A stretch of 64,000 nucleotides of DNA from assembly GCA_947625785.1 (NCBI GenBank), contig CANQPS010000007.1:59525-123524 (forward strand), written 5' to 3'. The position numbers were made by a program, and so were the translations under genes. Shown here one piece after another: positions 52,573-62,027 of the stretch. Source of the stretch: an uncultured Clostridia bacterium (GTDB taxonomy: Bacteria; Bacillota; Clostridia; Oscillospirales; Acutalibacteraceae). Position 1 is the first letter of the stretch, and each line of letters begins with the position of its first letter. Under the pieces are notes generated by a model. That model had not been told where the DNA came from. It was given only the letters and a program-made list of their open reading frames with translations, and made no database searches.

Positions 52573-53331
52573 ATGATAAGATTTTGTGATAATTTTGAAA
52601 TAATTAATGATATAAAAGAAAACTCACCATATATAGTAAAAATAAAATCGATTTTAAAATCATATGGATTAGGCTGCAATTTTTTGCAAATATGGTATCA
52701 GGAAACCGAATTAGGGGAGATTATTTCTGTAATTTCAAAACTTGATAGAGCATTAGTATTATATCTTACGGATAAAAGTGATTTTAACGAATTAATAGAA
52801 TTTATTGATATAATAGGATATAGTTCAATATTATTGGATAATAAGTACTCTTATAAATTCAGTAATATAAATTTTAATACAGGAAAAATAATGAAACTCA
52901 ATAAATCAATTAATATTATTAAAAATATTTCCATTGAAAAAGATATTTCTCTTAAAAAGGTATATTTATTACTTAAAGAATGTACAAGCGAAACATTTTC
53001 GGTACCGGAATTTGAGCCATTTTATCTTGATATGTCGCATAGGGTTAGGCATAATACTGCGAGATGTTATGGAATTGTTGAGGATAGCAGATGTATAGCG
53101 TGTGCGATGACAAGTTCGGAAACCTATAACAATGCGATTTTATCAGCAGTAGCGGTTGCACCGGATAATCGCAGAAAAGGTTTAGGGAAATTAATTGTTG
53201 AAAATATATGTTTTGATTTACAGTTATCAAACAAAGATATATACATATATCGCCAAGAAAAAGAAAATATAGAATTTTATAAATCAATAGGATTTATAGA
53301 TTTTGGTGAATGGGCAGAACATAGGGTTTAG
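52573..53331 (+). CDS. GNAT-family N-acetyltransferase
   Basis: A 252-residue protein. The C-terminal 90 residues are a GNAT domain with the acetyl-CoA motif VAVAPDNRRKGLGKLIVE and the late IEFYKSIGFIDFGEW. The N-terminal 140 residues are divergent (FLQIWYQETELGEIISVIS), perhaps a second, degenerate GNAT fold. Substrate unknown. It lies downstream of the peptidases and 26 bases before the next gene. Confidence 0.82.
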   Translation: MIRFCDNFEIINDIKENSPYIVKIKSILKSYGLGCNFLQIWYQETELGEIISVISKLDRALVLYLTDKSDFNELIEFIDIIGYSSILLDNKYSYKFSNINFNTGKIMKLNKSINIIKNISIEKDISLKKVYLLLKECTSETFSVPEFEPFYLDMSHRVRHNTARCYGIVEDSRCIACAMTSSETYNNAILSAVAVAPDNRRKGLGKLIVENICFDLQLSNKDIYIYRQEKENIEFYKSIGFIDFGEWAEHRV

Positions 53332-53357
53332 ATAGTTATTGAAAGGATAAATAAAAT

Positions 53358-54626
53358 ATGTCATATTTTTTTGATATAGATAAAAGAATATTAGATATTA
53401 GTAATAGTGCATTTTTGCAGTGCAAGGAATATATTGAACGCATAGATGAAATAACAGAATATAATCAGCAAAAAATGCTTAGAGCATTTCATAATGCGAA
53501 AGTAAGCGAGAGCCATTTTACAGCGACAACAGGATATGGATATGGAGATAGAGGAAGAGATGCGTTAGACGAGGTATATGCTTTTGTTTTCGGTGCCGAA
53601 GATGCACTTGTCAGACATAATTTTGTAAGTGGAACGCACGCATTAGCAGTTGCATTATTTGGAGTCTTAAGACCAAATGATATAATGCTTAGTGTTACAG
53701 GTACACCATATGATACATTACAAGGTGTTATAGGAATAAACAGCAGTTATAGTGGTTCATTAAAAGACTTTGGCATAAAGTATGAGCAAGTTGATTTAAA
53801 GCAGGACGGAACTCTTAACTTTGAGGAAATAGAGAAGCGAATAAATCCGGATATTAAAATGGTTTATATACAAAGGTCGAGAGGATATAGTTTAAGACCG
53901 TCATTAAGGGTAGAAGAAATTGAAAAAATTGTAAAGATTGCCAAAAGATTAGCACCGAATTGTATAGTAATGCTTGATAATTGTTATGGTGAATTTGTTG
54001 AGAAAAGCGAACCTATTGAAAAGGGAGTTGATCTAATGGCAGGTTCACTGATTAAAAATCCGGGAGGTGGTATAGCACCGACCGGTGGATATATAGCAGG
54101 TAAGAAAGCACTCGTGGAAATGTGTTCTTATAGATTGACAACACCGGGAACGGGAAAAGAAATAGGTGCAACACTTGGAAACAACAGAGAATTATTTATG
54201 GGAGCATTTCACGCTCCGCATATTACAGGGGAGGCATTAAAAACGGCGGTTTTTGCATCATCATTATTTACTATGTTGGGATATGATGTTACACCGAAGT
54301 TTGACGAACCGAGAGCTGATATTATTCAATGTTTATTACTTGGAGGTAAAGAAGCACTTATAGCATTTTGTCAGGGGATACAAAAGGGAGCACCAATCGA
54401 CTCATTTGTAGTACCTGAACCTTGGGATATGCCGGGATATGATAGTAAAGTAATAATGGCGGCGGGAGCATTTACACTTGGCGGTTCGGTTGAATTATCA
54501 GCAGACGCACCATTAAGAGAACCGTATGCGGTATGGATGCAGGGAGGATTAAATTTTCATAGTGGTAAAATGGGTGTAATGCTTGCAGTACAAACAATGC
54601 TTGATAAAAAGATATTAAAGTTATAA
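53358..54626 (+). CDS. Methionine gamma-lyase-family PLP protein (aluminium-resistance type)
   Basis: A 422-residue PLP protein matching the family annotated as aluminium resistance/YnbB: TTGYGYGDRGRDALDEVYA, HNFVSGTHALAVALFG, MLDNCYGEFVE and the PLP lysine in MAGSLIKNPGGGIAPTGGY. It acts presumably on a sulfur amino acid by beta/gamma elimination, but the true substrate is not established. GAAAGG precedes the ATG. It is followed 2 bases later by the CPBP protease gene. Confidence 0.88.
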   Translation: MSYFFDIDKRILDISNSAFLQCKEYIERIDEITEYNQQKMLRAFHNAKVSESHFTATTGYGYGDRGRDALDEVYAFVFGAEDALVRHNFVSGTHALAVALFGVLRPNDIMLSVTGTPYDTLQGVIGINSSYSGSLKDFGIKYEQVDLKQDGTLNFEEIEKRINPDIKMVYIQRSRGYSLRPSLRVEEIEKIVKIAKRLAPNCIVMLDNCYGEFVEKSEPIEKGVDLMAGSLIKNPGGGIAPTGGYIAGKKALVEMCSYRLTTPGTGKEIGATLGNNRELFMGAFHAPHITGEALKTAVFASSLFTMLGYDVTPKFDEPRADIIQCLLLGGKEALIAFCQGIQKGAPIDSFVVPEPWDMPGYDSKVIMAAGAFTLGGSVELSADAPLREPYAVWMQGGLNFHSGKMGVMLAVQTMLDKKILKL

Positions 54627-54628
54627 TT

Positions 54629-55567
54629 ATGAAATCGTATATAAATGAAGATAAAGCAACAATTATAAATCATATCAATTCATTTGGCAAAAAGTTAGGA
54701 ATAGTGTTTGTAATAACTTGGTCAATCATTAATATTGTTCCTTGTATAGTAATGTATATTTTAGATTTTATGGACATTGAGAATAATATAATGATTGAAT
54801 CCATAACCAAGATATTTATATCTGTAACATCTAATATGTTTCCGTTTATATTTCTTATGGAAGGCAGATACTATAAAATCGGCAAAAAAAATAAAAATAT
54901 ATTAGATTATATACTGTTAATATTGATATTTATAATGTTTATATTGGTATCAAATTGTATGTCTGGTGTTTTTGGCAAAATATTTGCAATAAACACTAAA
55001 TCGCAGGATTTTAATTTTAATAATATATTTGAATGTATAGTATTTATATTTTCGGCAGTAATAGTTCCGGCAGTAACAGAAGAATTTGCATTTAGGCGTT
55101 GTTTGTTAAATTCTCTTATAAAATATGGTGATAGTATAGCAATAATAGTGTCATCAATATGTTTCGGATTACTGCACGGTAATATAGTACAAATATTATT
55201 TGCGATATTATGTGGATTAGCGTTGGGATATATTTACATATATACAAAAAGTTATGTGTTTGTTGTATGTCTTCATATAATAAACAATAGCATTTCATTT
55301 GTTTTTAGTTTACTATTAAACAGATTATCAATTACGAAATATAATTACATATCATATATTTTTATAGTTATTTTTATAATATTAGGTGTGATTAGTTTTA
55401 TATATTTATCAAGAAGGAAGAATGATTTTTTATCAATAAATAAATTTGAGGATGATATATCTTTTTCAGAGCGAATTAAGGCATTAGTATATAATTTTAC
55501 AATGGTTTGTGCTGTTTTATTAATCGTGATTTCTGTTGTTAGTTCTTTGAGGGTGATATGGCTATGA
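54629..55567 (+). CDS. CPBP-family intramembrane metalloprotease
   Basis: A 312-residue membrane protein with about eight helices. The CPBP (CAAX protease/bacteriocin-processing) motifs are present: VTEEFAFRR (motif EExxxR, about 149-155), FGLLHGN and LHIINNS (late His and Asn). In bacteria these enzymes process prenylated or bacteriocin-like substrates or act in immunity; the target here is unknown. It is coupled to its neighbours: start 2 bases after the previous stop, end overlapping tadA. Confidence 0.88.
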   Translation: MKSYINEDKATIINHINSFGKKLGIVFVITWSIINIVPCIVMYILDFMDIENNIMIESITKIFISVTSNMFPFIFLMEGRYYKIGKKNKNILDYILLILIFIMFILVSNCMSGVFGKIFAINTKSQDFNFNNIFECIVFIFSAVIVPAVTEEFAFRRCLLNSLIKYGDSIAIIVSSICFGLLHGNIVQILFAILCGLALGYIYIYTKSYVFVVCLHIINNSISFVFSLLLNRLSITKYNYISYIFIVIFIILGVISFIYLSRRKNDFLSINKFEDDISFSERIKALVYNFTMVCAVLLIVISVVSSLRVIWL

Positions 55568-56028
55568 CGAGAGATGAATATTTTATGAGTAAGGCGATAG
55601 AATTAGCAAAAGAGTGTGGAAAAAAGGGAGAAGTACCTGTTGGAGCAGTGATTGTTATGGGTAATGATGTTATTTCCTATGGCAAAAATGCCAGAGAAAC
55701 CGAAAAAAACGCATTATATCACGCAGAAATAGAAGCCATTAATAATGCCTGTAAAGCATTAGGAGGGTGGCGGCTGCATAAGTGTGAGTTGTATGTTACG
55801 CTTGAACCTTGTCCTATGTGTGCGGGAGCTATAATCAATTCAAGAATATTCAGATTAGTATATGGTGCATATGATAAAAAGTCCGGTTCTTGTGGTTCAC
55901 TTATCAATTTATTTGATGTTCCGTATAATCACAAACCAATAATAATTTCAGGTGTACTTGAAGATGAATGTAGTTTTTTATTAAAAGAATTTTTTTCTGA
56001 TTTAAGGATAAAAAATAGGACGAAATAA
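55564..56028 (+). CDS. tadA: tRNA-specific adenosine deaminase
   Basis: A 154-residue zinc deaminase converting A34 to inosine in tRNA-Arg(ACG). Zinc ligands and catalytic Glu: HAEIEAI and EPCPMCAGA (about residues 54-86), with the family end MISGVLEDEC-like IISGVLEDECSFLLKEFF. Two ATGs (55558, 55564) are possible. I prefer 55564, 8 bases after GAGGGTG. Overlap with the CPBP gene suggests coupled translation. Confidence 0.93.
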   Translation: MTRDEYFMSKAIELAKECGKKGEVPVGAVIVMGNDVISYGKNARETEKNALYHAEIEAINNACKALGGWRLHKCELYVTLEPCPMCAGAIINSRIFRLVYGAYDKKSGSCGSLINLFDVPYNHKPIIISGVLEDECSFLLKEFFSDLRIKNRTK

Positions 56029-56155
56029 ATATATTTTGCTATATTGATACGAAAAATTTATATAAATCCTACAAAAATAACTCAAATTTTTTTATATGTA
56101 AAATTTTGGTTTATATGATATAATGAAGTAAAATAAATAAATGGGGTGTTTTTTT

Positions 56156-58471
56156 ATGAAGGGTGTTAATAAATCATTGCCGGCATTTTTATTAGTGATA
56201 ACGGTGATATTTTCACTAATACCGGCAGGAACGATTTTTGTGTCAGCCGCAACAGATAATATTTTTTTAGGACAGTTAAATGGAATAGCAGATAATGGAA
56301 GTACAACATATAAAAATATATATAATGGTGATATCATTGATATAGGCATTGGCGAAAAAGAATTTTATAGAGTATTTACAAGTGCAAGTGTTGCTACATC
56401 GGATTTTGATATTACAGTATCTGATTCGAGTATCGCAAAGTTTGATAAAGATACAATGATGTTGTATGGTGTCAGCAGAGGAAAGTGTACTTTGACAGTA
56501 TCGTCAACAACAAGTACCGCTTCGTCAACATATACAATATCTGTTAATCAATATATAGAAGGCGTGAATTTTTTCAGTAATGGAAAACCTGTTGATAGGC
56601 TTGTACTCCAAACAGAACAATATTATAAAGCAAGTTCATTATACTCTTATTCTTATTATCCAAGAGATAATGACGATGAATTTAGACTTGGAGCATTAGG
56701 TTCGTATAATGAGCTGAATGTATCAAGTAGTTTTATTACTACGGGAGAAGTTGTTGGCAATTTTTATATTTTGTGTAAAACGAAAAATAATATATTTGCA
56801 CTTCCGGTAACAATTACAGGAGATGCGTCAAGAGCTAAAAAAGAAAGTGTAGTATTTGATAAGAGTACTATTTATACCAACAGAGATGTAACGATTGGCA
56901 TTGATACAGGCACAAATGATGTACCTGAATATTATGAGTATATAGTCGAAAGAGGTACTACCGAAACATATTTGCAGACAAAATCCAAAGACAGCAAATG
57001 TACTTGGCGACCATATTATCCGGGTACATATATGGTAACTGCTAATGCGTGGACTAATAGTGGTGTCAGATATACAGCGTCAGTTCTTGTAACCGTAAAG
57101 GATTCTGCTGAATTATTTAAATATAATAGTTTAAGTTTAAGTGAATCTAATATCAAGTTAGGAGAAGATGTTCAGATTAAGTCGCAGGTCAGCGAGGCGA
57201 ACGGAATACCAAGTTATAAATATGAATATTCATTAGATAACGGAAAAACTTGGCATTTAATTCGTGATTTTACAAAATCGTATAATACCTTTTGGAAGCC
57301 AACCAAAGAAGGTACTTATTTAATCAGGGGAACAGCCAAAGATATATTGCAAACCACAGCAACTAAAACAGTAACATTAATTGTTGGAAATAATGCTGTC
57401 AGTAGTATCCCAGTGATTTCGTCATTTACAGCATCAAAAACAAGTGTGTCACTTGGCGAAAGCATAACTCTTAGCACAACAGCAACAGGAAGCAATTTAA
57501 AGTACAAATATTTAGCAAAAATTGACGGAACTTGGACGACAATTCGTTCAGCAAGTACAACAAGCAGTTATACTTGGAAACCGACAAAAACAGGAACATA
57601 TACGGTTCGTGCAGTCGTAACAAACGGCACACAAGAAGTAAGGAAAGAAATTACAGTAAAAGTAACACCTGTGGCTCCAACAATTTCATCGTTTAAAGCA
57701 TCAAAAACAAGTGCAGCTCTTGGAGAAAGTATAACACTTAGTACGACAGCAACAGGAAGCAATTTAAAGTACAAATATTTAGCAAAAATTGACGGAACTT
57801 GGACAACAATTCGTTCAGCAAGTACGACAAGCACTTATACTTGGAAACCAACAAAAACAGGAACATATACGGTTCGTGCAGTCGTAACAAACGGCACACA
57901 AGAAGTAAGGAAAGAAATTACAGTAAAAGTAACACCTGTGGCTCCAACAATTTCATCGTTTAAAGCATCAAAAACAAGTGCAGCTCTTGGAGAAAGTATA
58001 ACACTTAGTACGACAGCAACAGGAAGCAATTTAAAGTACAAATATTTAGCAAAAATTGACGGAACTTGGACAACAATTCGTTCAGCAAGTACAACAAGCA
58101 GTTATACTTGGAAACCAACAAAAGCAGGAACATATACGGTTCGTGTAGTCGTAACAAACGGCACACAAGAAGTAAGGAAAGAAATTACAGTAAAAGTAAC
58201 ACCTGTGGCTCCAACAATTTCATCGTTTAAAGCATCAAAAACAAGTGCAGCTCTTGGAGAAAGTATAACACTTAGTACGACAGCAACAGGAAGTAATTTA
58301 AAGTACAAATATTTAGCAAAAATCGACGGAACTTGGACGACAATTCGTTCAGCAAGTACGACAAGCACTTATACTTGGAAACCAACAAAAACAGGAACAT
58401 ATACGGTTCGTGTAGTCGTAAAAAACGGAACAAATGAAACAAGAAAGGACATAACTGTTAAAATAAATTAA
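56156..58471 (+). CDS. Secreted multi-domain repeat protein (Big-2 plus triple-tyrosine-like domains)
   Basis: A 771-residue exported protein. A signal peptide (residues 1-32, ending VSAA) is followed by a Big-2-like domain about 65-130 (ITVSDSSIAKFDKDTMMLYG), a divergent linker region, two divergent Ig-like domains of about 90 residues (TWRPYYPGTYMVTA, TFWKPTKEGTYLIRG), then four near-identical domains of about 89 residues, each with SITLSTTATGSNLKYKYL, GTWTTIRSAS and YTWKPTKTGTYTVR. No catalytic domain and no anchor motif is seen. The same domain is used in the starch-binding protein at 62028. The role may be structural or adhesive at the cell surface. ATG 56156 follows GGGGTG by 8 bases. 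Confidence 0.8.
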   Translation: MKGVNKSLPAFLLVITVIFSLIPAGTIFVSAATDNIFLGQLNGIADNGSTTYKNIYNGDIIDIGIGEKEFYRVFTSASVATSDFDITVSDSSIAKFDKDTMMLYGVSRGKCTLTVSSTTSTASSTYTISVNQYIEGVNFFSNGKPVDRLVLQTEQYYKASSLYSYSYYPRDNDDEFRLGALGSYNELNVSSSFITTGEVVGNFYILCKTKNNIFALPVTITGDASRAKKESVVFDKSTIYTNRDVTIGIDTGTNDVPEYYEYIVERGTTETYLQTKSKDSKCTWRPYYPGTYMVTANAWTNSGVRYTASVLVTVKDSAELFKYNSLSLSESNIKLGEDVQIKSQVSEANGIPSYKYEYSLDNGKTWHLIRDFTKSYNTFWKPTKEGTYLIRGTAKDILQTTATKTVTLIVGNNAVSSIPVISSFTASKTSVSLGESITLSTTATGSNLKYKYLAKIDGTWTTIRSASTTSSYTWKPTKTGTYTVRAVVTNGTQEVRKEITVKVTPVAPTISSFKASKTSAALGESITLSTTATGSNLKYKYLAKIDGTWTTIRSASTTSTYTWKPTKTGTYTVRAVVTNGTQEVRKEITVKVTPVAPTISSFKASKTSAALGESITLSTTATGSNLKYKYLAKIDGTWTTIRSASTTSSYTWKPTKAGTYTVRVVVTNGTQEVRKEITVKVTPVAPTISSFKASKTSAALGESITLSTTATGSNLKYKYLAKIDGTWTTIRSASTTSTYTWKPTKTGTYTVRVVVKNGTNETRKDITVKIN
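57415..58467 (+). repeat. Four tandem 267-bp coding repeats, three nearly identical
   Basis: Unit boundaries marked by 'acctgtggctccaacaattt' at 57667, 57934 and 58201 are exactly 267 bases apart. The units differ at only a few bases, and a more diverged unit precedes them from about 57415. Open minus-strand frames inside are antisense artefacts. Confidence 0.95.
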
Positions 58472-58555
58472 TATTAACTATAATTTTTTAGAAATAAATT
58501 ATATTTTTGGAAGAATAATTCGTAAAAAATTGTCGTATTTTTAAGTTATAACTAA

Positions 58556-58584
58556 TTGACTAAAAATTATATATATGATATAAT
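58556..58584 (+). promoter_or_regulatory. Promoter of the MFWKK gene pair
   Basis: TTGACT (58556-58561), 17 bases, TATAAT (58579-58584), 35 bases before the first ATG. Confidence 0.7.
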
Positions 58585-58619
58585 ATCCTTAATTTTTAAA
58601 TTAATTGGAGGTATAAATG

Positions 58620-59030
58620 ATGTTCTGGAAAAAGTTATCTAAAATTTCAGCACTGGTTACTGCGGGTTTAGGTGTAGTTTATCTTATATGGATGACTATA
58701 AATAAATGGTTAGTTGTAGGAAATACAAAAAGTAGTACTGCAAAAGAAATAGGTGATGGAGTTATTTATGGTTGTGTGAATTATATTTTATTATCAATAA
58801 TAACATTGGCATTAGGTGTTTGCGTTGTAGCATTAATAGTGAGCGTAACATTTATGATTATTGATACTTTTAATCGTGTTCACGGTGTTAATGAGCCAAG
58901 CTTTTTATCAGATTTAACAAATCGACCAAAACAACAACCGCCATATAATCCTTATGGAAATCAGCCACCGATGAATATGGGTCATCAGACGCCAATGAAT
59001 AATAATATTGGTCAGCCACCTATGAGATAA
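58620..59030 (+). CDS. Small two-helix membrane protein, MFWKK paralogue 1
   Basis: A 136-residue protein: MFWKKLSKISAL start, a first helix (about 10-30), a short outside loop, and a second long helix with ILLSIITLALGVCVVALIVSV. Then FNRVHGVNEPS and a Pro/Asn/Gln/Met-rich tail (NPYGNQPPMNMG) follow. It is clearly homologous to the next gene by its start, helices and the FNRVHxxNEP motif. It lacks the zinc ribbon of its neighbour. GGAGG is 8 bases before this ATG; another ATG at 58617 is possible. Function unknown. Confidence 0.75.
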   Translation: MFWKKLSKISALVTAGLGVVYLIWMTINKWLVVGNTKSSTAKEIGDGVIYGCVNYILLSIITLALGVCVVALIVSVTFMIIDTFNRVHGVNEPSFLSDLTNRPKQQPPYNPYGNQPPMNMGHQTPMNNNIGQPPMR

Positions 59031-59068
59031 TTTATTTGATAAAGATTAACTAATGGAGGAATGAAATA

Positions 59069-59755
59069 ATGTTTTGGAAAAAGACAGCCAAGATTTCAGC
59101 TATTTGTGTTGGGGTTCTTGGTATAATAGATATATTATGGAGAACCATTACCAAATGGGTATATGTAGGTCATTATTTAAGCTATATAAAAGATATTACA
59201 TCATCATCGTACTATTCATCTAGATATTCAGGTCCTTATCCGATAGATAGTAAAGTTGTTTACGGCGGAGTAAATGCGGTTTTATTGTCAATAGTTGAGT
59301 TTGTATTAGTATTGGCATCTATATTGCTTGTTGTAAGTGTCATAGCTATGCTCATAGATATATTTAATCGTGTACATAATATAAATGAGCCAACACTTTT
59401 AGCTGATATAGTTAATAGGTCTAAAAAAGTTTCATACAATCCTTATGGTCAACAAATGCCAATGAATAATATGGGAGTTCAACAGCCAATGCCTATGCAG
59501 CAATATCCTCAACAGCCAATGCCGCCAATGAACCAACAACCTGTTGGAGTTGGTATGGGCAATAATCCTATGAACAATATGGGTATTCAACAGCAGATGC
59601 CTATGCAGCAGCCTATGAATAATGTACCGCCTGTCACAAATCCTGTACAAACACCTGCTGCGGCAAATAATAATGGGACTTGGACTTGTTCTTGTGGTCA
59701 GGTTAATCCGGAGGAAGCAACATTTTGCAGTAAATGTTATTTACTTAAAAAATAA
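59069..59755 (+). CDS. Membrane protein with C-terminal zinc ribbon, MFWKK paralogue 2
   Basis: A 228-residue paralogue: MFWKKTAKISAI, two helices flanking a longer Ser/Tyr-rich loop, FNRVHNINEPT, a long Met/Gln/Pro low-complexity linker (about 120-200), then a RanBP2-like zinc ribbon TWTCSCGQVNPEEATFCSKC at the C-terminus. The zinc ribbon is likely cytoplasmic and binds protein or nucleic acid. It lies 38 bases after paralogue 1 and both share one promoter and terminator. Function unknown. Confidence 0.78.
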   Translation: MFWKKTAKISAICVGVLGIIDILWRTITKWVYVGHYLSYIKDITSSSYYSSRYSGPYPIDSKVVYGGVNAVLLSIVEFVLVLASILLVVSVIAMLIDIFNRVHNINEPTLLADIVNRSKKVSYNPYGQQMPMNNMGVQQPMPMQQYPQQPMPPMNQQPVGVGMGNNPMNNMGIQQQMPMQQPMNNVPPVTNPVQTPAAANNNGTWTCSCGQVNPEEATFCSKCYLLKK

Positions 59756-59772
59756 AATACTTAGCTAAATTT

Positions 59773-59811
59773 AAGGATAGGTTAATATAAAAAACCTATC
59801 CTTTTGTTTTT
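59773..59811 (+). terminator. Terminator after MFWKK pair
   Basis: Perfect 11-bp stem (59773-59783 with 59793-59803), 9-base loop, long T-rich tail. Confidence 0.9.
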
Positions 59812-59826
59812 TTATATTAAAATTTA

Positions 59827-59855
59827 TTGTATAAAATAAAATTATATGTTATAAT
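59827..59855 (+). promoter_or_regulatory. Promoter of zinc-ribbon repeat membrane protein
   Basis: TTGTAT (59827-59832), 17 bases, extended -10 TGTTATAAT (TATAAT 59850-59855), 28 bases before the ATG. Confidence 0.6.
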
Positions 59856-59882
59856 TGTATATAAAATGGAGGGTGATACAAA

Positions 59883-61583
59883 ATGTTTTGTCCAAGGTGC
59901 GGCTCGAATGAAAATGATAGTGTTAAGTTCTGTACTAATTGTGGTTTTATGTTGTCTTCTGCACATAGTCATACAAAAAATAATAGTAATGAAACTCAAA
60001 AAAAAGTTCAGACTGCAAAAATAAAAGATATTACTAACAATGAATATACATCAAGTAAATTTAATGCAAAAGATATAAAAAGAGCGAGAGTAAATAATGA
60101 TTATCAAAAACAGGCATCAATTCAAAATGATAAATCAACTCAAGTTGAGGATATTGAGGCGACAACAATTCTTGAAGAGTTAGAAGAGCCAATTCAAAAT
60201 AATAATTATAGCAATCAAAATAACTTTAATCAAATTGATGAAATTGAGGCTACAACAGTTCTTGAAGAATTAGATGAGCCAATTCAAAATAATAATTATA
60301 ATAATCAAAATAACTTTAATCAAATTGATGAAGTTGAGGCTACAACGGTTCTTGAAGAGTTAGATGTTCCAATTCAGCAATCACAACAAAATGATGACAT
60401 CAAGTCGTCGGATAAAAAGTATAATTATGCGGACTTATTAAATACAAGAAATAGTTATACATCATCTCCAATGCCAAGCAGTCAGGAAAATTTATTAGAA
60501 GTTACAGAAATTCTTGATGATTTAGAAGAACCATTAGTTGAAAGTAATTCTAATTCTGAAAATCAAATAAATTCTAATTTTTCTGCTCCTGTAAATATAA
60601 GTGGCATAATTGATAATAACTCACAGCAAAAACCAGACCAGAATCCGCAAAGTGTTCCTGTACCGTACAATACTAATTCAGAAAATGAACCCGTGAAAGA
60701 AAAGAATTCGGGCAAAAAAGCTGTTTATGGAATATTTATGTTTATAATTTCCGTTGTTGTAGTTGCTTGTTTATTGATAATAGATATTAAAATGGTATTT
60801 GATATAGGCTTTGAGAATATTTCAAAAGACGATACAATCAAAAAATCCGGAATATTGACAGAAAAAATAAATGATAATGATAGTTTATCTGAAATATTAT
60901 TAAAATCAACTAATATTAAATTTAGTGAAAGTCAAATCAAAGAATTTGCAGAAAAATCAACATTGAGTGGTTTTCTTTCAGGGCATATATCAAAATATGG
61001 AGATTATATAAATGGTGATATTTCGCAAATACCTGAAATTACGCTATTAGACATAAAATCATTGTTATTATTGAATATACCAGTAATCGAGAGTATTACA
61101 GGCGAAACATTTACTAATCAGCAAGTTCAGTCAATGTTGAATAATATAGATAATGGTTTTATAAACAGTATAAATAATATTACTCTTTCAAATAATATTA
61201 TTAAATTTATTATATTTTTAACAAAATATTTTATACCGATAATAGCCTATGTGGGATTATTTTTTATTTCATTATTGTTGTTTGGCAAAATAAATAAATC
61301 ATTTTTTTGCTATGGAATTATAACTTTGGTAATAGGTATAATTACATTATCAGCAGGATTAGTTTTACCTTTGATATTTCCTCAAACAGCAGTTGGAACT
61401 ATATTATTCGGGTTATTTAGCAGTAAAATTCTATTAATATGTCTTGCTGTACAGATATTATTAGGAATTGTTATGTTGATATTGGGAATTGTCTTGGGGA
61501 AAGATAAAAAGGTAAAAACCCCTAAATCTCCAAATTCTAACGAAAATCAAATACAAAGTAATAAAGTTTCACAACAAGTTTAA
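59883..61583 (+). CDS. Zinc-ribbon membrane protein with EATTVLEEL repeats
   Basis: A 566-residue protein. The zinc ribbon is at the start (MFCPRCGSNENDSVKFCTNCG). A long Asn/Gln/Glu-rich cytoplasmic segment (about 30-280) contains three 30-residue repeats with EATTVLEELDEP and a fourth weaker copy, EVTEILDDLEEP. A first helix (about 285-305), an extracellular domain about 310-440, and three further helices (about 442-540) follow, ending in a Lys/Asn tail. The ATG has GGAGGGTG upstream. The TVLEEL motifs resemble the TxLxEL segments seen in clostridial proteins with FHA partners (phospho-Thr candidates), but this is speculative. Confidence 0.72.
   Translation: MFCPRCGSNENDSVKFCTNCGFMLSSAHSHTKNNSNETQKKVQTAKIKDITNNEYTSSKFNAKDIKRARVNNDYQKQASIQNDKSTQVEDIEATTILEELEEPIQNNNYSNQNNFNQIDEIEATTVLEELDEPIQNNNYNNQNNFNQIDEVEATTVLEELDVPIQQSQQNDDIKSSDKKYNYADLLNTRNSYTSSPMPSSQENLLEVTEILDDLEEPLVESNSNSENQINSNFSAPVNISGIIDNNSQQKPDQNPQSVPVPYNTNSENEPVKEKNSGKKAVYGIFMFIISVVVVACLLIIDIKMVFDIGFENISKDDTIKKSGILTEKINDNDSLSEILLKSTNIKFSESQIKEFAEKSTLSGFLSGHISKYGDYINGDISQIPEITLLDIKSLLLLNIPVIESITGETFTNQQVQSMLNNIDNGFINSINNITLSNNIIKFIIFLTKYFIPIIAYVGLFFISLLLFGKINKSFFCYGIITLVIGIITLSAGLVLPLIFPQTAVGTILFGLFSSKILLICLAVQILLGIVMLILGIVLGKDKKVKTPKSPNSNENQIQSNKVSQQV
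60150..60395 (+). repeat. 90-bp tandem coding repeats
   Basis: The block 'attgaggc...acaattcttgaagag' recurs at 60153, 60243 and 60333, exactly 90 bases apart (30 residues). Confidence 0.9.
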
Positions 61584-61606
61584 TACCTTAAATAAAATAC
61601 ATTTTG

Positions 61607-61648
61607 CAAAACTCTACATTATATAAGATAATGTGGAGTTTTGTTTAT
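61607..61648 (+). terminator. Terminator after zinc-ribbon repeat protein gene
   Basis: 15-bp stem with one G-U pair (61607-61621 with 61629-61643), 7-base loop, T-rich tail. Confidence 0.85.
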
Positions 61649-62027
61649 GTAAATAATAATAGAATTTATATTATAATTTTTACAAAAAAACGACCAGTAA
61701 AATCAATATTATAAATACAATGAACAAATAATCGTATTTATTATAGTGTAGTATAAATACAAATAAACCGTTTGTGCAAAATATAAAATATATAATATAT
61801 TAAAAAGTGCATATTGTACAGTTTTTTAAATTTTACAGGTAAAATTGCATATATAAATAAAAGATTTTATGTGTAATTATACAAATTTATTGAAATTTTA
61901 TATTTCTTCCCAAAAGGAATAAAAAGATTTGTGTTAAGTGAGATACTTTATTTATAGTCTTGTATTGTTATATATATACAGTCTTAGGGGTTTATTGTGA
62001 GAAAAATTTAATATAGGAGGTTAGAAA
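61649..62027. other. Long AT-rich leader region of the starch-binding protein gene
   Basis: About 380 bases without a gene. A short inverted repeat (61734-61741 with 61753-61760, GTATTTAT arms) is visible. Several TATAAT-like boxes occur but no unambiguous promoter. AGGAGG at 62015-62020 is the ribosome site. The length suggests complex regulation. Confidence 0.5.

Noticed and set aside
57316..58368. Several minus-strand frames in the 267-bp repeats
   Set aside because: They repeat with the same period and are antisense shadows of the secreted protein.
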